Assembly (NCBI GenBank): GCA_964417935.1
Contig: CAYQKF010000007.1
Location: forward strand, 1 to 64,000
Direction: 5' to 3'
Source: NIOZ-UU13 sp964417935
Lineage (GTDB): Bacteria > Planctomycetota > Phycisphaerae > Sedimentisphaerales > Anaerobacaceae
DNA: 64,000 bases
Positions 51,478 through 60,150 of this stretch are shown here, one piece after another. Made by a program: the position numbers and the translations under genes. Position 1 is the first letter of the stretch, and every line of letters begins with the position of its first letter. The notes under the pieces were generated by a model. The model had not been told where the DNA came from and did no database searches. It worked only from the letters and a program-made list of their open reading frames with translations.

Positions 51478-52368
51478 ATGGCAGCACAAATAATAGACGG
51501 AAAACAAGTAGCCGCCGATATGCGGGCGGAATTAAAAGACGAAGTGGCCAAATTGAAAGAACAGGACATTGTTCCCGGTCTGGGAGTCATCTTAGTAGGT
51601 GAAGATCCCGCCTCGCAATCTTATGTTACCGCTAAAGAGCGTGCATGTGAAAATATAGGGCTTTATTCCGATGACAACCGCTTGCCTGCCGAAACCTCAC
51701 AGGAAGAATTGATGGCTCTGGTCGAGAAAATGAACAACGATGCGAAAATTAACGGCATCCTCGTTCAGTTACCCTTACCAAAGGGCCTTAATGAGGCTGA
51801 GATCCTTCTCGCAATTGATCCTGCCAAAGACGTCGATGGATTTCATCCGATAAATGTAGGCAAAATGATGGTAGGTGAGAAGGCGTTTCTGCCCTGCACG
51901 CCGCACGGCATTATTCAGCTATTGATACGCAGCGGTGTAACCATTGAAGGGGCGGAAGTAGTAATCGTCGGAAGAAGCAACATAGTCGGCAAGCCACTGG
52001 CGAATATGCTCATCCAGAAAAAGCCCAATGCAAATGCCACCGTAACCGTCTGCCATACACGCACCAAGGACCTTCTCTCTCACACAAAGCGAGCTGATAT
52101 TGTCATCGCCGCCGCCGGTCGGCCAAATACCGTCACCGCGGATATGGTCAAAGAAGGTGTGGTGGTAATTGATGTTGGTGTCAACCGTGTCGAGGACGCA
52201 ACAAAGAAAAAAGGCTATCGTCTTGTCGGCGATGTGGATTTCGAGGCCGTCAAGGAAAAAGCCTCATTTATTACACCCGTCCCGGGCGGTGTAGGCCCAA
52301 TGACAATAACTATGCTGCTTTATAACACAGTGGAATCGGCCCAAAGAGCCGCCGGTATTGTTACATAG
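51478..52368 (+). CDS. folD: Bifunctional methylene-THF dehydrogenase/methenyl-THF cyclohydrolase
   Basis: Interconverts 10-formyl-, methenyl- and methylene-tetrahydrofolate, 296 residues. Family signatures are the YVTAKERACENIG segment with the catalytic Lys, ILVQLPLPKGLNE, PCTPHGIIQLL and the nucleotide-binding GRSNIVGKPLANML, ending with PVPGGVGPMTI. GGAG lies just before ATG 51478. It replaces a separate fchA, so one gene covers two steps. The hydrogenase genes follow 12 bp later. Confidence 0.95.
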   Translation: MAAQIIDGKQVAADMRAELKDEVAKLKEQDIVPGLGVILVGEDPASQSYVTAKERACENIGLYSDDNRLPAETSQEELMALVEKMNNDAKINGILVQLPLPKGLNEAEILLAIDPAKDVDGFHPINVGKMMVGEKAFLPCTPHGIIQLLIRSGVTIEGAEVVIVGRSNIVGKPLANMLIQKKPNANATVTVCHTRTKDLLSHTKRADIVIAAAGRPNTVTADMVKEGVVVIDVGVNRVEDATKKKGYRLVGDVDFEAVKEKASFITPVPGGVGPMTITMLLYNTVESAQRAAGIVT

Positions 52369-52380
52369 AAAGGAACAGAA

Positions 52381-53235
52381 GTGGCTACCAAAAAATATCC
52401 GGTAATTTGGTTACAAGGGGCAGGTTGTACGGGCTGTTCCGTATCTGTTTTGAATGCGGTCAGTCCCAAGATACAGAACCTTTTGCTGGACGAGCTGGTA
52501 CCCGGCCAACAACTCAATTTGTTGTTCCATGAAACAATAATGGCCGGTCAGGGGGAGCGGGTCATAGAGGTTTTGAAGGATACCGAAAAGAACAGGAAGG
52601 ACGGCTACATATTAGTTGTGGAAGGAGCAATTCCGACCGCTGAGAGTGGCATCTACGGCAGCATCGGCGAAGAAGATGGCAAGCACTTTACTATTCTAAA
52701 AAGCGTGCAAGAACTCGGAAGCAATGCTCTGCTGACTCTTGCAATAGGCACGTGTGCCACTTTTGGCGGGATTCCTGCGGCCAAGCCTAATCCAACCGGT
52801 TGCAAAGGTGTAAAAGAAGTATTCACTGAGAACGGAATCAGCACGCCGGTGGTCAATCTGCCCGGTTGCCCTTTGCACCCGGATTGGTTTATAGGGACGA
52901 TATCTGTGATTTTGTTTTCAGGGGTGCAGGCCCTGGACTTGGACGATCTGGCCCGGCCAAAGCTTTTCTACGGGCAGCTCATTCACGAGAACTGCCCGAG
53001 AAGAGCCGACTTCGATAAGGGAAAATTTGCTCAAGAATTGGGCGATCCGGGCTGCCTCTACAACTTAGGATGTAAGGGCCATTACACTTATGCGGATTGC
53101 CCTCTGAGACAGTGGAATAATGGTGTGAGCTGGTGCGTTAAGGCGGGCTCACCCTGTCTTGGGTGTGTTGAGCCGGAATTTCCTGATGGTACGTCCCCGA
53201 TTTACGAAAAAATTACCTACGAGGACCTGGAATGA
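52381..53235 (+). CDS. [NiFe] hydrogenase small subunit, no signal peptide
   Basis: Carries three Fe-S clusters, 284 residues. The proximal-cluster pair is GAGCTGCS (Cys16, Cys19), with GTCATFGG and NLPGCPLHPDW in the middle. The C-terminal part has CLYNLGCKGHYTYADC and CVKAGSPCLGC for the medial and distal clusters, the arrangement of group 1/2-type uptake enzymes rather than the short HoxY/MvhG forms. The start is GTG 52381 after AAAGGA. No Tat leader is present, so it should remain in the cytosol. The large subunit gene overlaps by four bases. Confidence 0.9.
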   Translation: MATKKYPVIWLQGAGCTGCSVSVLNAVSPKIQNLLLDELVPGQQLNLLFHETIMAGQGERVIEVLKDTEKNRKDGYILVVEGAIPTAESGIYGSIGEEDGKHFTILKSVQELGSNALLTLAIGTCATFGGIPAAKPNPTGCKGVKEVFTENGISTPVVNLPGCPLHPDWFIGTISVILFSGVQALDLDDLARPKLFYGQLIHENCPRRADFDKGKFAQELGDPGCLYNLGCKGHYTYADCPLRQWNNGVSWCVKAGSPCLGCVEPEFPDGTSPIYEKITYEDLE

Positions 53236-54716
53236 GCGAAAAAATAAAGATCGATCCAATAACAAGGATAGAAGGTCATATGGCCGTTGAAGCAGTAATA
53301 GATAACGGCGTGGTGAAAGAGGCCAAAAGTGCCGGAACCCTTTTTCGCGGCTTTGAGATAATTCTGCAGGGAAGGGACCCCCGTGATGCGAATCGCTTGA
53401 CCCAGCGAATCTGCGGAGTCTGTCCTGCTTCTCACGCCACCGCGTCGGCTTTGTGCATCGACGATGCATTTGGTTTAACGGATAAAATCCCGGATAACGG
53501 TAAGATTATCCGCTACCTTATACTCGGCTCCAACTTTCTTCAGTCGCATATCCTTCATTTTTATCATCTTGCGGCGCTGGATTATGTGGATGCGGTTAGT
53601 GTGCTGGGTGATTTGGCACCTTTTGTGCCGCGCTATGAAAGCGATTATCGTGTAACCGGCCAGAAAAATGCCGAATTGGTGGACCATTACGTAAGGGCGC
53701 TGGATATCAGACGAAAGTGTCAGGAGATGCTTGCAATCTTCGGCGGGAAGATGCCGCATAATGTGGGAATTGTGCCTGGTGGAGTTACCGAAAAACCTAC
53801 CGAAGATAAGATAACCAATTTCCTCTGGAGGTTGAATGAAATACGCAACTTTGTTGATAATACCTACATTCCGGACGTAATAGCTGTAGCAAAAGCCTAC
53901 AGCGACTATTTCGAGATTGGCAAAGGCTGTAGAAGGCTTCTTACTTATGGCGGCTTTGATTTGCCAGCCGGCAAGCTATTCAAGACCGGAGTCGTTTCCC
54001 CCGATTTGCAATTGGAGCCGTTCGCCAAGGAGAATATCACGGAGGATGTAAAGCATTCCTGGTATGCGGATTCCAGTTCGGGGAAAAACCCGGCTCAAAG
54101 TCAGACAAAGCCCAATCCTAATAAGCAAAGGGGTTACTCATTTATCAAGTCTCCAAGATATAAAGACAATGTTTACGAATTGGGTCCTCTGGCACGCATG
54201 GTAAGCAATTATGTGCAGGGCGAGACGATAACAAAAGAGTTAGTCGATTCGGTACTCGGTGAATTCAGTGCCGGCGTTGATGCTTTGTATTCCGTTCTTG
54301 GCCGACACGCCGCGAGGGCTTTGGAAGCTAAGTTTGTCGCCGATGCTATGGTCGATTGGCTCACATGCCTAAAGCCTGACGAGCCAATTATCGTTGACAG
54401 CGAGATCCCTGAGCACGCCAACGGTGCCGGCCTTACGGAAGCTCCGCGAGGATCTCTCGGACACTGGATAACCATCAAGGATAAGAAAATTGACCGCTAC
54501 CAGGTTATTACGCCCACAGCTTGGAACGCTTCACCTAAAGATGATAAAGGCCGACCGGGAGCAGTGGAACAGGCAATAATAGGTACTAAAGTTAAGGACA
54601 AAGACAATCCTTTTGAACTCGTCCGAATTGTGCGGTCATTCGACCCTTGCCTTGCCTGCTCGGTTCACTTGCTCGACGCCAATGGAAGTGAGTTAGGTGT
54701 ATTTAGAGTAGTTTGA
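53232..54716 (+). CDS. [NiFe] hydrogenase large subunit
   Basis: Holds the Ni-Fe(CN)2(CO) active site, 494 residues. Nickel ligands are Cys61 and Cys64 (RICGVCPASH) and Cys473 and Cys476 (DPCLACSVH). The C-terminal peptide after His479 (15 residues, LLDANGS...) would be removed by the protease encoded next. The build is that of group 1/2 enzymes with no membrane cytochrome subunit nearby. Placed between folD and metV, it likely supplies electrons from H2 for the methyl branch, or releases H2. Confidence 0.93.
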   Translation: MSEKIKIDPITRIEGHMAVEAVIDNGVVKEAKSAGTLFRGFEIILQGRDPRDANRLTQRICGVCPASHATASALCIDDAFGLTDKIPDNGKIIRYLILGSNFLQSHILHFYHLAALDYVDAVSVLGDLAPFVPRYESDYRVTGQKNAELVDHYVRALDIRRKCQEMLAIFGGKMPHNVGIVPGGVTEKPTEDKITNFLWRLNEIRNFVDNTYIPDVIAVAKAYSDYFEIGKGCRRLLTYGGFDLPAGKLFKTGVVSPDLQLEPFAKENITEDVKHSWYADSSSGKNPAQSQTKPNPNKQRGYSFIKSPRYKDNVYELGPLARMVSNYVQGETITKELVDSVLGEFSAGVDALYSVLGRHAARALEAKFVADAMVDWLTCLKPDEPIIVDSEIPEHANGAGLTEAPRGSLGHWITIKDKKIDRYQVITPTAWNASPKDDKGRPGAVEQAIIGTKVKDKDNPFELVRIVRSFDPCLACSVHLLDANGSELGVFRVV

Positions 54717-54717
54717 T

Positions 54718-55284
54718 ATGCGTATCAAAACAGATGCCAGTCTGGTGATGAGTTCGGAGAAAAGACTTCGGCGAGCTCAGTCGAGCCGTCACGGCGCCGG
54801 ACGTGTTTTGGTCCTTGGTCTCGGTAATATACTGCTTAAGGACGAAGGAATCGGTGTACACATAGCTCAGAGGTTGCAGGAATTGGCCCTGGCTGACAAC
54901 GTAGAAGTTATGGACGGCGGAACCGCCAGCCTCGACGTCCTTTTGTTGACGCCGAGTATAGAGAAACTGGTGGTCATTGACGCACTGAGAGCCGGCAAAG
55001 AGGCAGGGACTATTTACAAGGCCCGGCTCAAGACCGAAGAAAGAGACAAACTGGAGCAGATTTTCAGCGGTAACTCCAGGATCAGTTTGCATCAAACAGG
55101 TTTGATCGATGCCCTAACTGTTGCCGAGAGGATGAATTGTGCACCGAAGGAAATTGTAATCATTGGCATAGAACCCAAGAAAATTGATTGCGGATTGGAA
55201 TTGACAGATGAAGTAAAACAGAGGATTCCTGAAATCGTTAATACAGTGCTAAAGGAAATTGAAGATGTTATTCACACAAAATAA
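54718..55284 (+). CDS. Hydrogenase maturation endopeptidase (HyaD/HybD family)
   Basis: Cleaves the C-terminal tail of the [NiFe] large subunit after nickel insertion. The fold signature LVLGLGNILLKDEGIGVH (about residues 31-48) holds the nickel-sensing Glu, VIDALRAG the Asp and LHQTGL the His. The first 28 residues (MRIKTDASLVMSSEKRLRRAQ) are an unusual basic extension; an internal ATG codon 11 would shorten it. It starts one base after the large-subunit stop and overlaps metV by 20 bases. Other maturation genes (hypABCDEF) are not in the window. Confidence 0.9.
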   Translation: MRIKTDASLVMSSEKRLRRAQSSRHGAGRVLVLGLGNILLKDEGIGVHIAQRLQELALADNVEVMDGGTASLDVLLLTPSIEKLVVIDALRAGKEAGTIYKARLKTEERDKLEQIFSGNSRISLHQTGLIDALTVAERMNCAPKEIVIIGIEPKKIDCGLELTDEVKQRIPEIVNTVLKEIEDVIHTK

Positions 55285-55930
55285 ACCAACAGAGGAAGTG
55301 CTGGAATCGCTTGGCGAGGAGAAGAATATCTTCCTGCTGGCTTGCAATGGTTGCGCCGAGGTCTGCGAAACCGGCGGGGAAAAAGCACTTTCGGCAATAA
55401 AAACCGAGCTGGAAAAGGCAGGCAAGAACGCAGCAAGCACAGTTTTGGTGGATTTTCTCTGTAATAAGGTGTTGGTGGCAACGAGACTCGCCAGGGAGAT
55501 GGACAAGATCAAACAAGCGGATTCTATCCTGGTGCTGAGTTGTGGAGTCGGGGTCCAGGCGGTCTCGAAGATTGTAAATAAGGTTGTACACCCTGCAGCA
55601 AACACGGTATCCTTAGGCGGATTGCAGGGGCTTTGGCCGTCGGATGAGCGATGCCAGGCGTGTGGGGATTGCGCTCTGGATTATACCGGCGGCATCTGTC
55701 CAATCACTTTTTGTGCAAAAAGTCTGCTTAATGGGCCTTGTGGTGGGGCACAGGATGGAAAGTGTGAAGTTGACTCTGAGAAAGATTGCGGCTGGCAGTT
55801 GATTTATGAAAGGCTCCAGAAGGTCGGGCGGTTAGAAAACTTTAAAAAAATCCGCACACCGCGAAACCACAGTAAGATGCTGCCGTCAAGCGAGTTGCGC
55901 AAGACATCCTTCTATGACATAGAGCTCTAA
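55265..55930 (+). CDS. metV: MetV, zinc/Fe-S partner of methylene-THF reductase
   Basis: The 221 residues match the MTHFR C-terminal-like family (MetV). It has LACNGCAEVC near residues 26-35, VLSCGVGVQ, and a late cysteine-rich motif CQACGDCALDYTGGICPITFC ... GPCGG. In acetogens MetV binds MetF and mediates electron entry. ATG 55265 is chosen since AAAGGA is eight bases upstream. It begins inside the hydrogenase protease gene and lies 70 bp before metF. No rnfC2, hdrABC or mvhD partner is encoded nearby, unlike Acetobacterium or Moorella. Confidence 0.88.
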   Translation: MLFTQNKPTEEVLESLGEEKNIFLLACNGCAEVCETGGEKALSAIKTELEKAGKNAASTVLVDFLCNKVLVATRLAREMDKIKQADSILVLSCGVGVQAVSKIVNKVVHPAANTVSLGGLQGLWPSDERCQACGDCALDYTGGICPITFCAKSLLNGPCGGAQDGKCEVDSEKDCGWQLIYERLQKVGRLENFKKIRTPRNHSKMLPSSELRKTSFYDIEL

Positions 55931-56000
55931 ACCAAATCCAAACTTTTCTGACTTTAGGACCCCGAGCAGGGCTGTAACGAGATAAGGAGGCATTTAAGAC

Positions 56001-56897
56001 ATGAAACTTATTGAGCGTTTCAAACAAGATAAGTTTGTAATCACTTGTGAACTTGGACCACCCAAGGGCATAGAAATAGAAAAGCTAATAGATGAATTGG
56101 AGCCTTTGCGGGACAAGGTTGATGCTTTCAATGTTACTGATTTGCAAAGCTCTGTAATGAGGGTTGGCTCTTTGGCGGCTTGTCGTCTCTTGAAGGACAA
56201 AGACCTTGAGCCTATCATGCAGCTGACATGCCGGGACCGCAACCGTCTGGGTTTGCAGTCGGATGTTTTAAGTGCCGCAGTATTGGGCATTGAGAATCTA
56301 TTGTGTCTTACCGGGGACCATCCAACATTGGGTGACCACCCTGAGGCAATGCCTGTGTTCGATTTGGATTCGGTACAACTGCTCTCGGCAGTCAAAGGAT
56401 TAATGGGCGGAAAAGATATGGCGGGCAATAACTTGGAAGGTCGGCCACCGGAATTTTGCCTGGGGGCAGTGGTGAATCCAGGTGCAGACCCGTTGGAACC
56501 GCAGATTATGAAGATGGAGAAAAAGGTTCAGGCTGGGGCGGAGTTCTTCCAAACCCAGGCAGTTTATGAAGTAGATAAGTTCGCTCTCTTTATGGAGAAA
56601 GTAACCCCCGTGCTTTCTTGCGAAAGCAAGAACGGGGGGAAAGTGCCGGTTATGGCTGGAATTGTGTTTTTAAAATCGCCCGCTATGGCTAAGTTTATGA
56701 ATGCAAATGTCGCAGGAATCCACGTTCCTGAAGAGATTATTAATGAATTGGCCGGTGCGGGGAAAGAAAAAAGAGTCGAAAAAAGTCTGGAAATCTCCGC
56801 CCGTCTGATTAGGCAATTGAAGGATTTGTGTCAGGGAGTTCATATTATGTCTTTGGGGTGGGAGCGGCATATACCTACCGTTTTGGAAATGGTATAG
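56001..56897 (+). CDS. metF: 5,10-Methylenetetrahydrofolate reductase
   Basis: Flavoprotein (TIM barrel, 298 residues) that makes 5-methyl-tetrahydrofolate, last reduction of the methyl branch. Signatures are CELGPPKGIE near residues 14-23, NVTDLQSSVMR, MQLTCRDRN and FFQTQAVYEVDKF. Near residues 201-213 the stretch TPVLSCESKNGGK is encoded by a strong hairpin (56605-56638) and looks inserted between FMEKV and VPVMAGIVFLKS, which are normally only a few residues apart. GAGG precedes ATG 56001. It is the last gene of the C1 locus. Confidence 0.93.
   Translation: MKLIERFKQDKFVITCELGPPKGIEIEKLIDELEPLRDKVDAFNVTDLQSSVMRVGSLAACRLLKDKDLEPIMQLTCRDRNRLGLQSDVLSAAVLGIENLLCLTGDHPTLGDHPEAMPVFDLDSVQLLSAVKGLMGGKDMAGNNLEGRPPEFCLGAVVNPGADPLEPQIMKMEKKVQAGAEFFQTQAVYEVDKFALFMEKVTPVLSCESKNGGKVPVMAGIVFLKSPAMAKFMNANVAGIHVPEEIINELAGAGKEKRVEKSLEISARLIRQLKDLCQGVHIMSLGWERHIPTVLEMV
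56605..56638. repeat. In-frame hairpin inside metF
   Basis: Outer arms CCCCCGT (56605-56611) and ACGGGGG (56632-56638); inner arms GCTTTC (56612-56617) and GAAAGC (56622-56627). Translated in frame as PVLSCESKNGG in a surface loop position. Confidence 0.65.
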
Positions 56898-57057
56898 AGG
56901 TTAAAGAGCTGTCCAGATTTTCCCAGGGCTGTACGCCGGAAATCACAGAAAAGCTGCACGAAATAGTCGAATATATTCTCAGCGACCTTGTCGGCAGCCG
57001 TGAATCGAAAGCCGGAAATTAAACAAGACTTGCTCAAGATATGACCAAAACCAAGAC

Positions 57058-60000
57058 TCAAACCGCCTGATTTTGAAGATTTCTCTGCGATTTAGTCTTT
57101 GCGAACTTCCAATACAGGGCCGGCATGAACAGCAGATTCAGCAAAGTTGAAGTGACGAGTCCACCTATAATAACGATAGCCATTGGATGTTCAATTTCCT
57201 GTCCGGGCCGATTACCGCCAATAACAATAGGAACAAGTGCCAATGCCGTCGTAAGCGCTGTCATAAGAATCGGTGACAGCCGCTCCATTGCACCCCGCAG
57301 AATCAATTCCTCGCCGAACGGCATATTTTCTTCCATCTCCAGGTGACGATAATGACTTATAAGCATTACACCATTACGGCCAACAATCCCTAAAACGGTA
57401 ACGAATCCCACTATCGAACCCAGTGACAGAACACCACCGCTGAGCAAGGCACTGAAGATACTGCCGGTCAGAGCAATGGGCAGGCACAGCAGCAGCAGTA
57501 AGGCCAACCGAACAGAGGCGAAATCGGCGTAAACTATGAAAAAAATCCCCACAGCAGACAATATCGCCACACTGAGAAGGCGATTTCTCGACTGTTGCCG
57601 CTCGGCATATTCCCCAAGAATCTCCGGATGATAGCCCGTTTCAAAATCAATGGCTTTTACTTTAGCTGCGACTTCACGGGCCACGCTGCCGAGGTCCCGT
57701 CCCGACACATTGCAGGAAACGTCGATATGTCTCGAATTAGCTTCACGGGTTATATGGTTGGGTGTAGGAGCAACATAAACATCAGCGACCTGACCTAACG
57801 GCACGTGTCCGCCAGTCGGGGTGTCAATAACCAACGTTTGCAACACAGTCATATCATGGCGTACCTTGGGAGTTCCCCATACCATCACTTCGAAAATCTT
57901 TTGCCCCTGATATATCTCGCCAACTTTGGTTCCTTTGATCAGAGTGGTGGCGGCCCGGCGCACATCTCCGGGCGCCAAGCCAAACTGCGCCGCCGCTTCC
58001 GGTTGAAACTTAATTTCTACCTGCGGTATCATTGTCAGAGGTTGCACATGCAGGTCGGCAATGCCGTCAATTTCGGTAATGGCCCCGGCTATTTCTTTGG
58101 CTTTTTGCTGAAGTATCACCAGATCCGGTCCATAGATGCGCAGCACAACGGTAGCTGCGGTTCCAGTGAGTACTTCCTTAATACGTTCCCGCAGATAAGT
58201 CAGCACATCCCGGTAGAGGCCGGGATAGCCTTCCACGGCTTCCTGTATTTTGGCGACTGTGGCATCATAGTCGACTTCAGGATCTACACTGATCCAAAGC
58301 TCCGTGAAATTTGACCCAACGACCTCATCGGCAACTTCTGCCCGACCGATATGTGCGCCAAAATTTCTCACGCCCGGAATGGCCCTAAGTTCCTTACTGG
58401 CGCGTATCGTGATACGATCCATAGCCTCGACCGAAGTGCCGGGTTTCTCGACAAAGTGCATCAAAAAGTCATATTCTTTGAATTTTGGGAGGAACTCTTC
58501 ACCTAATAGAGGGATGATGGCCCCAGAGACCCCGAGCATACATATTAAAATCAATATCGCCCAGTTTGGATGCTTTACTAAAGCCGGCAGTATTACCTGA
58601 TAGCCGCGTTTAAGCCAAACTACAAGCGGAGAATCTTTTTCGCGCAAGGCAGCTCGCGGCAGCATGATTAGACAAAGCGCCGGAGTGAGGGTCAGAGCCA
58701 CAAATAGTGAGGCTATTATAGCCAGAATATATGACAGGGCCAGTGGTCGGAAGAACGTGCCGCTCAGTCCCGGCAGGACAAATACCGGTAGCAAAACAAG
58801 GACCACAATTAAGCTACCATAAAGTACGGCGCTACGTACTTCTATGGAGGCATTGAGTACCACATTAAACGACGATTGAGGATTGCCTGCCGTCCGGTTC
58901 AGCCGTAAACGTCGCATAACGTTCTCTACACCAACAATCGCGTCATCCACAACCTCGCCCACAGAGATGACCAGACCCGCCAGCACCATAGTATTGATAG
59001 TGCCACCTCGGTAGTGAAGCACCAAAGCGGCAACGACTAAGGAGCAAGGAATAGCCAATGCACTTATAAGGGCCGTGTGCCAATCGTATAGGAAAAAAGC
59101 AAGTACAATCACGACCAAGATGCAGCCGAACAGTAGGGCACGGTTCAAGTTTTCTATAGACATCTCGATGAAAGTGGCGGGTCGAAAAATGGTTGAATCA
59201 ATCTCCAGGTCCTCCAGACCCGGCCGCAGTGCATCCAACGCCGCTTCCACGTTGCGGGTTACTTCCAACGTGTTGGCCCAGGGTTGTTTTTCCACAATCA
59301 GAAGTATCCCCGGCTCATCATTTATTATTGCATCACCAATTGGGGCCTCGAAGCCCTCTACCACTTCCGCAACATCGCCTAACCTCAGGGCAGCGCCGTT
59401 GCGAAAGGCCACAACTACCCGGGCCAGGTCCCTGGATGTGTTGATGGGCGAGATGTGTGAAACCGCCAGACGCTGGTTGGGCGTATCCAAATAACCGCCA
59501 CCGGCTAATTCAACAGCGTCTTTTGCAGCCTGTTGCACCTCTTTAAGAGTGATATTGTTCGCCCGCAACCGGTCCGGATCCACTAATATCTGAAGCTGTC
59601 GGTCACGCTCACCCCAGATGGCAACATTCGCCACGCCCGTAATCGACATAAGCCGGGGACGGATGGTCCATTTTGCCAGGGTGCTCATTTCCATCTGGGA
59701 AAGCTTTTTTGACGAAATTCCGATTTTAAGAGCCCGGCTGGTTGAGGAAAGCGGCGGGAGCATCACGGGAGGGCTGGCCACACTCGGCAACGAACCAGCC
59801 ACTAGGGTAATACGTTCCTGGACCATTTGCCGAGCTTCCTGCAAATCGGTACCATCCTCAAAAAACAAAACTACTGATGAAAGGCCCAGCACCGATTTTG
59901 AGCGACTGGTTTGGACCCAGGGAGTGCCGTTTAAGGCGTTTTCGATTGGGACCGTCACCAGCGCTTCTACTTCAGCAGTTGACAACCCGGGAACTTCAGT

Positions 60001-60150
60001 TTGGATCTCTACGTAGGGAGGCGCAAATTCGGGAAAAACATCCAGCGGCGTCTCGCGTATAATGTGAATACCCACAATCAATATCATGGCCATCAAAGCT
60101 ACGACCACGACTCGAAGTCGCAACGACGTTGAAACCAGCCACCTCATCAT
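57058..60150 (-). CDS. Heavy-metal RND efflux pump (CusA/CzcA family)
   Basis: Inner-membrane proton-driven pump of 1030 residues with the usual 12 helices and two large periplasmic loops. Family signs are the N-terminal RETPLDVFPEFAPPYVEIQTE, the helix-4 charged signature GEVVDDAIVGVENVM (residues near 405-420) for proton relay, and the C-terminal GIVGRNGVMLISH. It exports metal ions such as Cu, Ag, Co, Zn or Cd; the metal cannot be told. It is the last gene of the tolC-like - adaptor - pump operon on the minus strand and its start overlaps the adaptor stop by one base. It faces metF, ending 160 bp after it. Confidence 0.92.
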   Translation of the reverse strand: MMRWLVSTSLRLRVVVVALMAMILIVGIHIIRETPLDVFPEFAPPYVEIQTEVPGLSTAEVEALVTVPIENALNGTPWVQTSRSKSVLGLSSVVLFFEDGTDLQEARQMVQERITLVAGSLPSVASPPVMLPPLSSTSRALKIGISSKKLSQMEMSTLAKWTIRPRLMSITGVANVAIWGERDRQLQILVDPDRLRANNITLKEVQQAAKDAVELAGGGYLDTPNQRLAVSHISPINTSRDLARVVVAFRNGAALRLGDVAEVVEGFEAPIGDAIINDEPGILLIVEKQPWANTLEVTRNVEAALDALRPGLEDLEIDSTIFRPATFIEMSIENLNRALLFGCILVVIVLAFFLYDWHTALISALAIPCSLVVAALVLHYRGGTINTMVLAGLVISVGEVVDDAIVGVENVMRRLRLNRTAGNPQSSFNVVLNASIEVRSAVLYGSLIVVLVLLPVFVLPGLSGTFFRPLALSYILAIIASLFVALTLTPALCLIMLPRAALREKDSPLVVWLKRGYQVILPALVKHPNWAILILICMLGVSGAIIPLLGEEFLPKFKEYDFLMHFVEKPGTSVEAMDRITIRASKELRAIPGVRNFGAHIGRAEVADEVVGSNFTELWISVDPEVDYDATVAKIQEAVEGYPGLYRDVLTYLRERIKEVLTGTAATVVLRIYGPDLVILQQKAKEIAGAITEIDGIADLHVQPLTMIPQVEIKFQPEAAAQFGLAPGDVRRAATTLIKGTKVGEIYQGQKIFEVMVWGTPKVRHDMTVLQTLVIDTPTGGHVPLGQVADVYVAPTPNHITREANSRHIDVSCNVSGRDLGSVAREVAAKVKAIDFETGYHPEILGEYAERQQSRNRLLSVAILSAVGIFFIVYADFASVRLALLLLLCLPIALTGSIFSALLSGGVLSLGSIVGFVTVLGIVGRNGVMLISHYRHLEMEENMPFGEELILRGAMERLSPILMTALTTALALVPIVIGGNRPGQEIEHPMAIVIIGGLVTSTLLNLLFMPALYWKFAKTKSQRNLQNQAV

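Noticed and set aside
54079..54093. Hairpin-like CGGGG/CCCGG in the hydrogenase large subunit gene
   Set aside because: Only a four-base stem, and the protein region reads like ordinary large subunits; not counted among in-frame palindromes.
56828..57022. 64-codon frame overlapping the end of metF and running 120 bp beyond
   Set aside because: The distal part (TPEITEKLHEIVEYIL) looks somewhat protein-like, but the only starts lie within metF and lack a ribosome-binding site; too weak to call.
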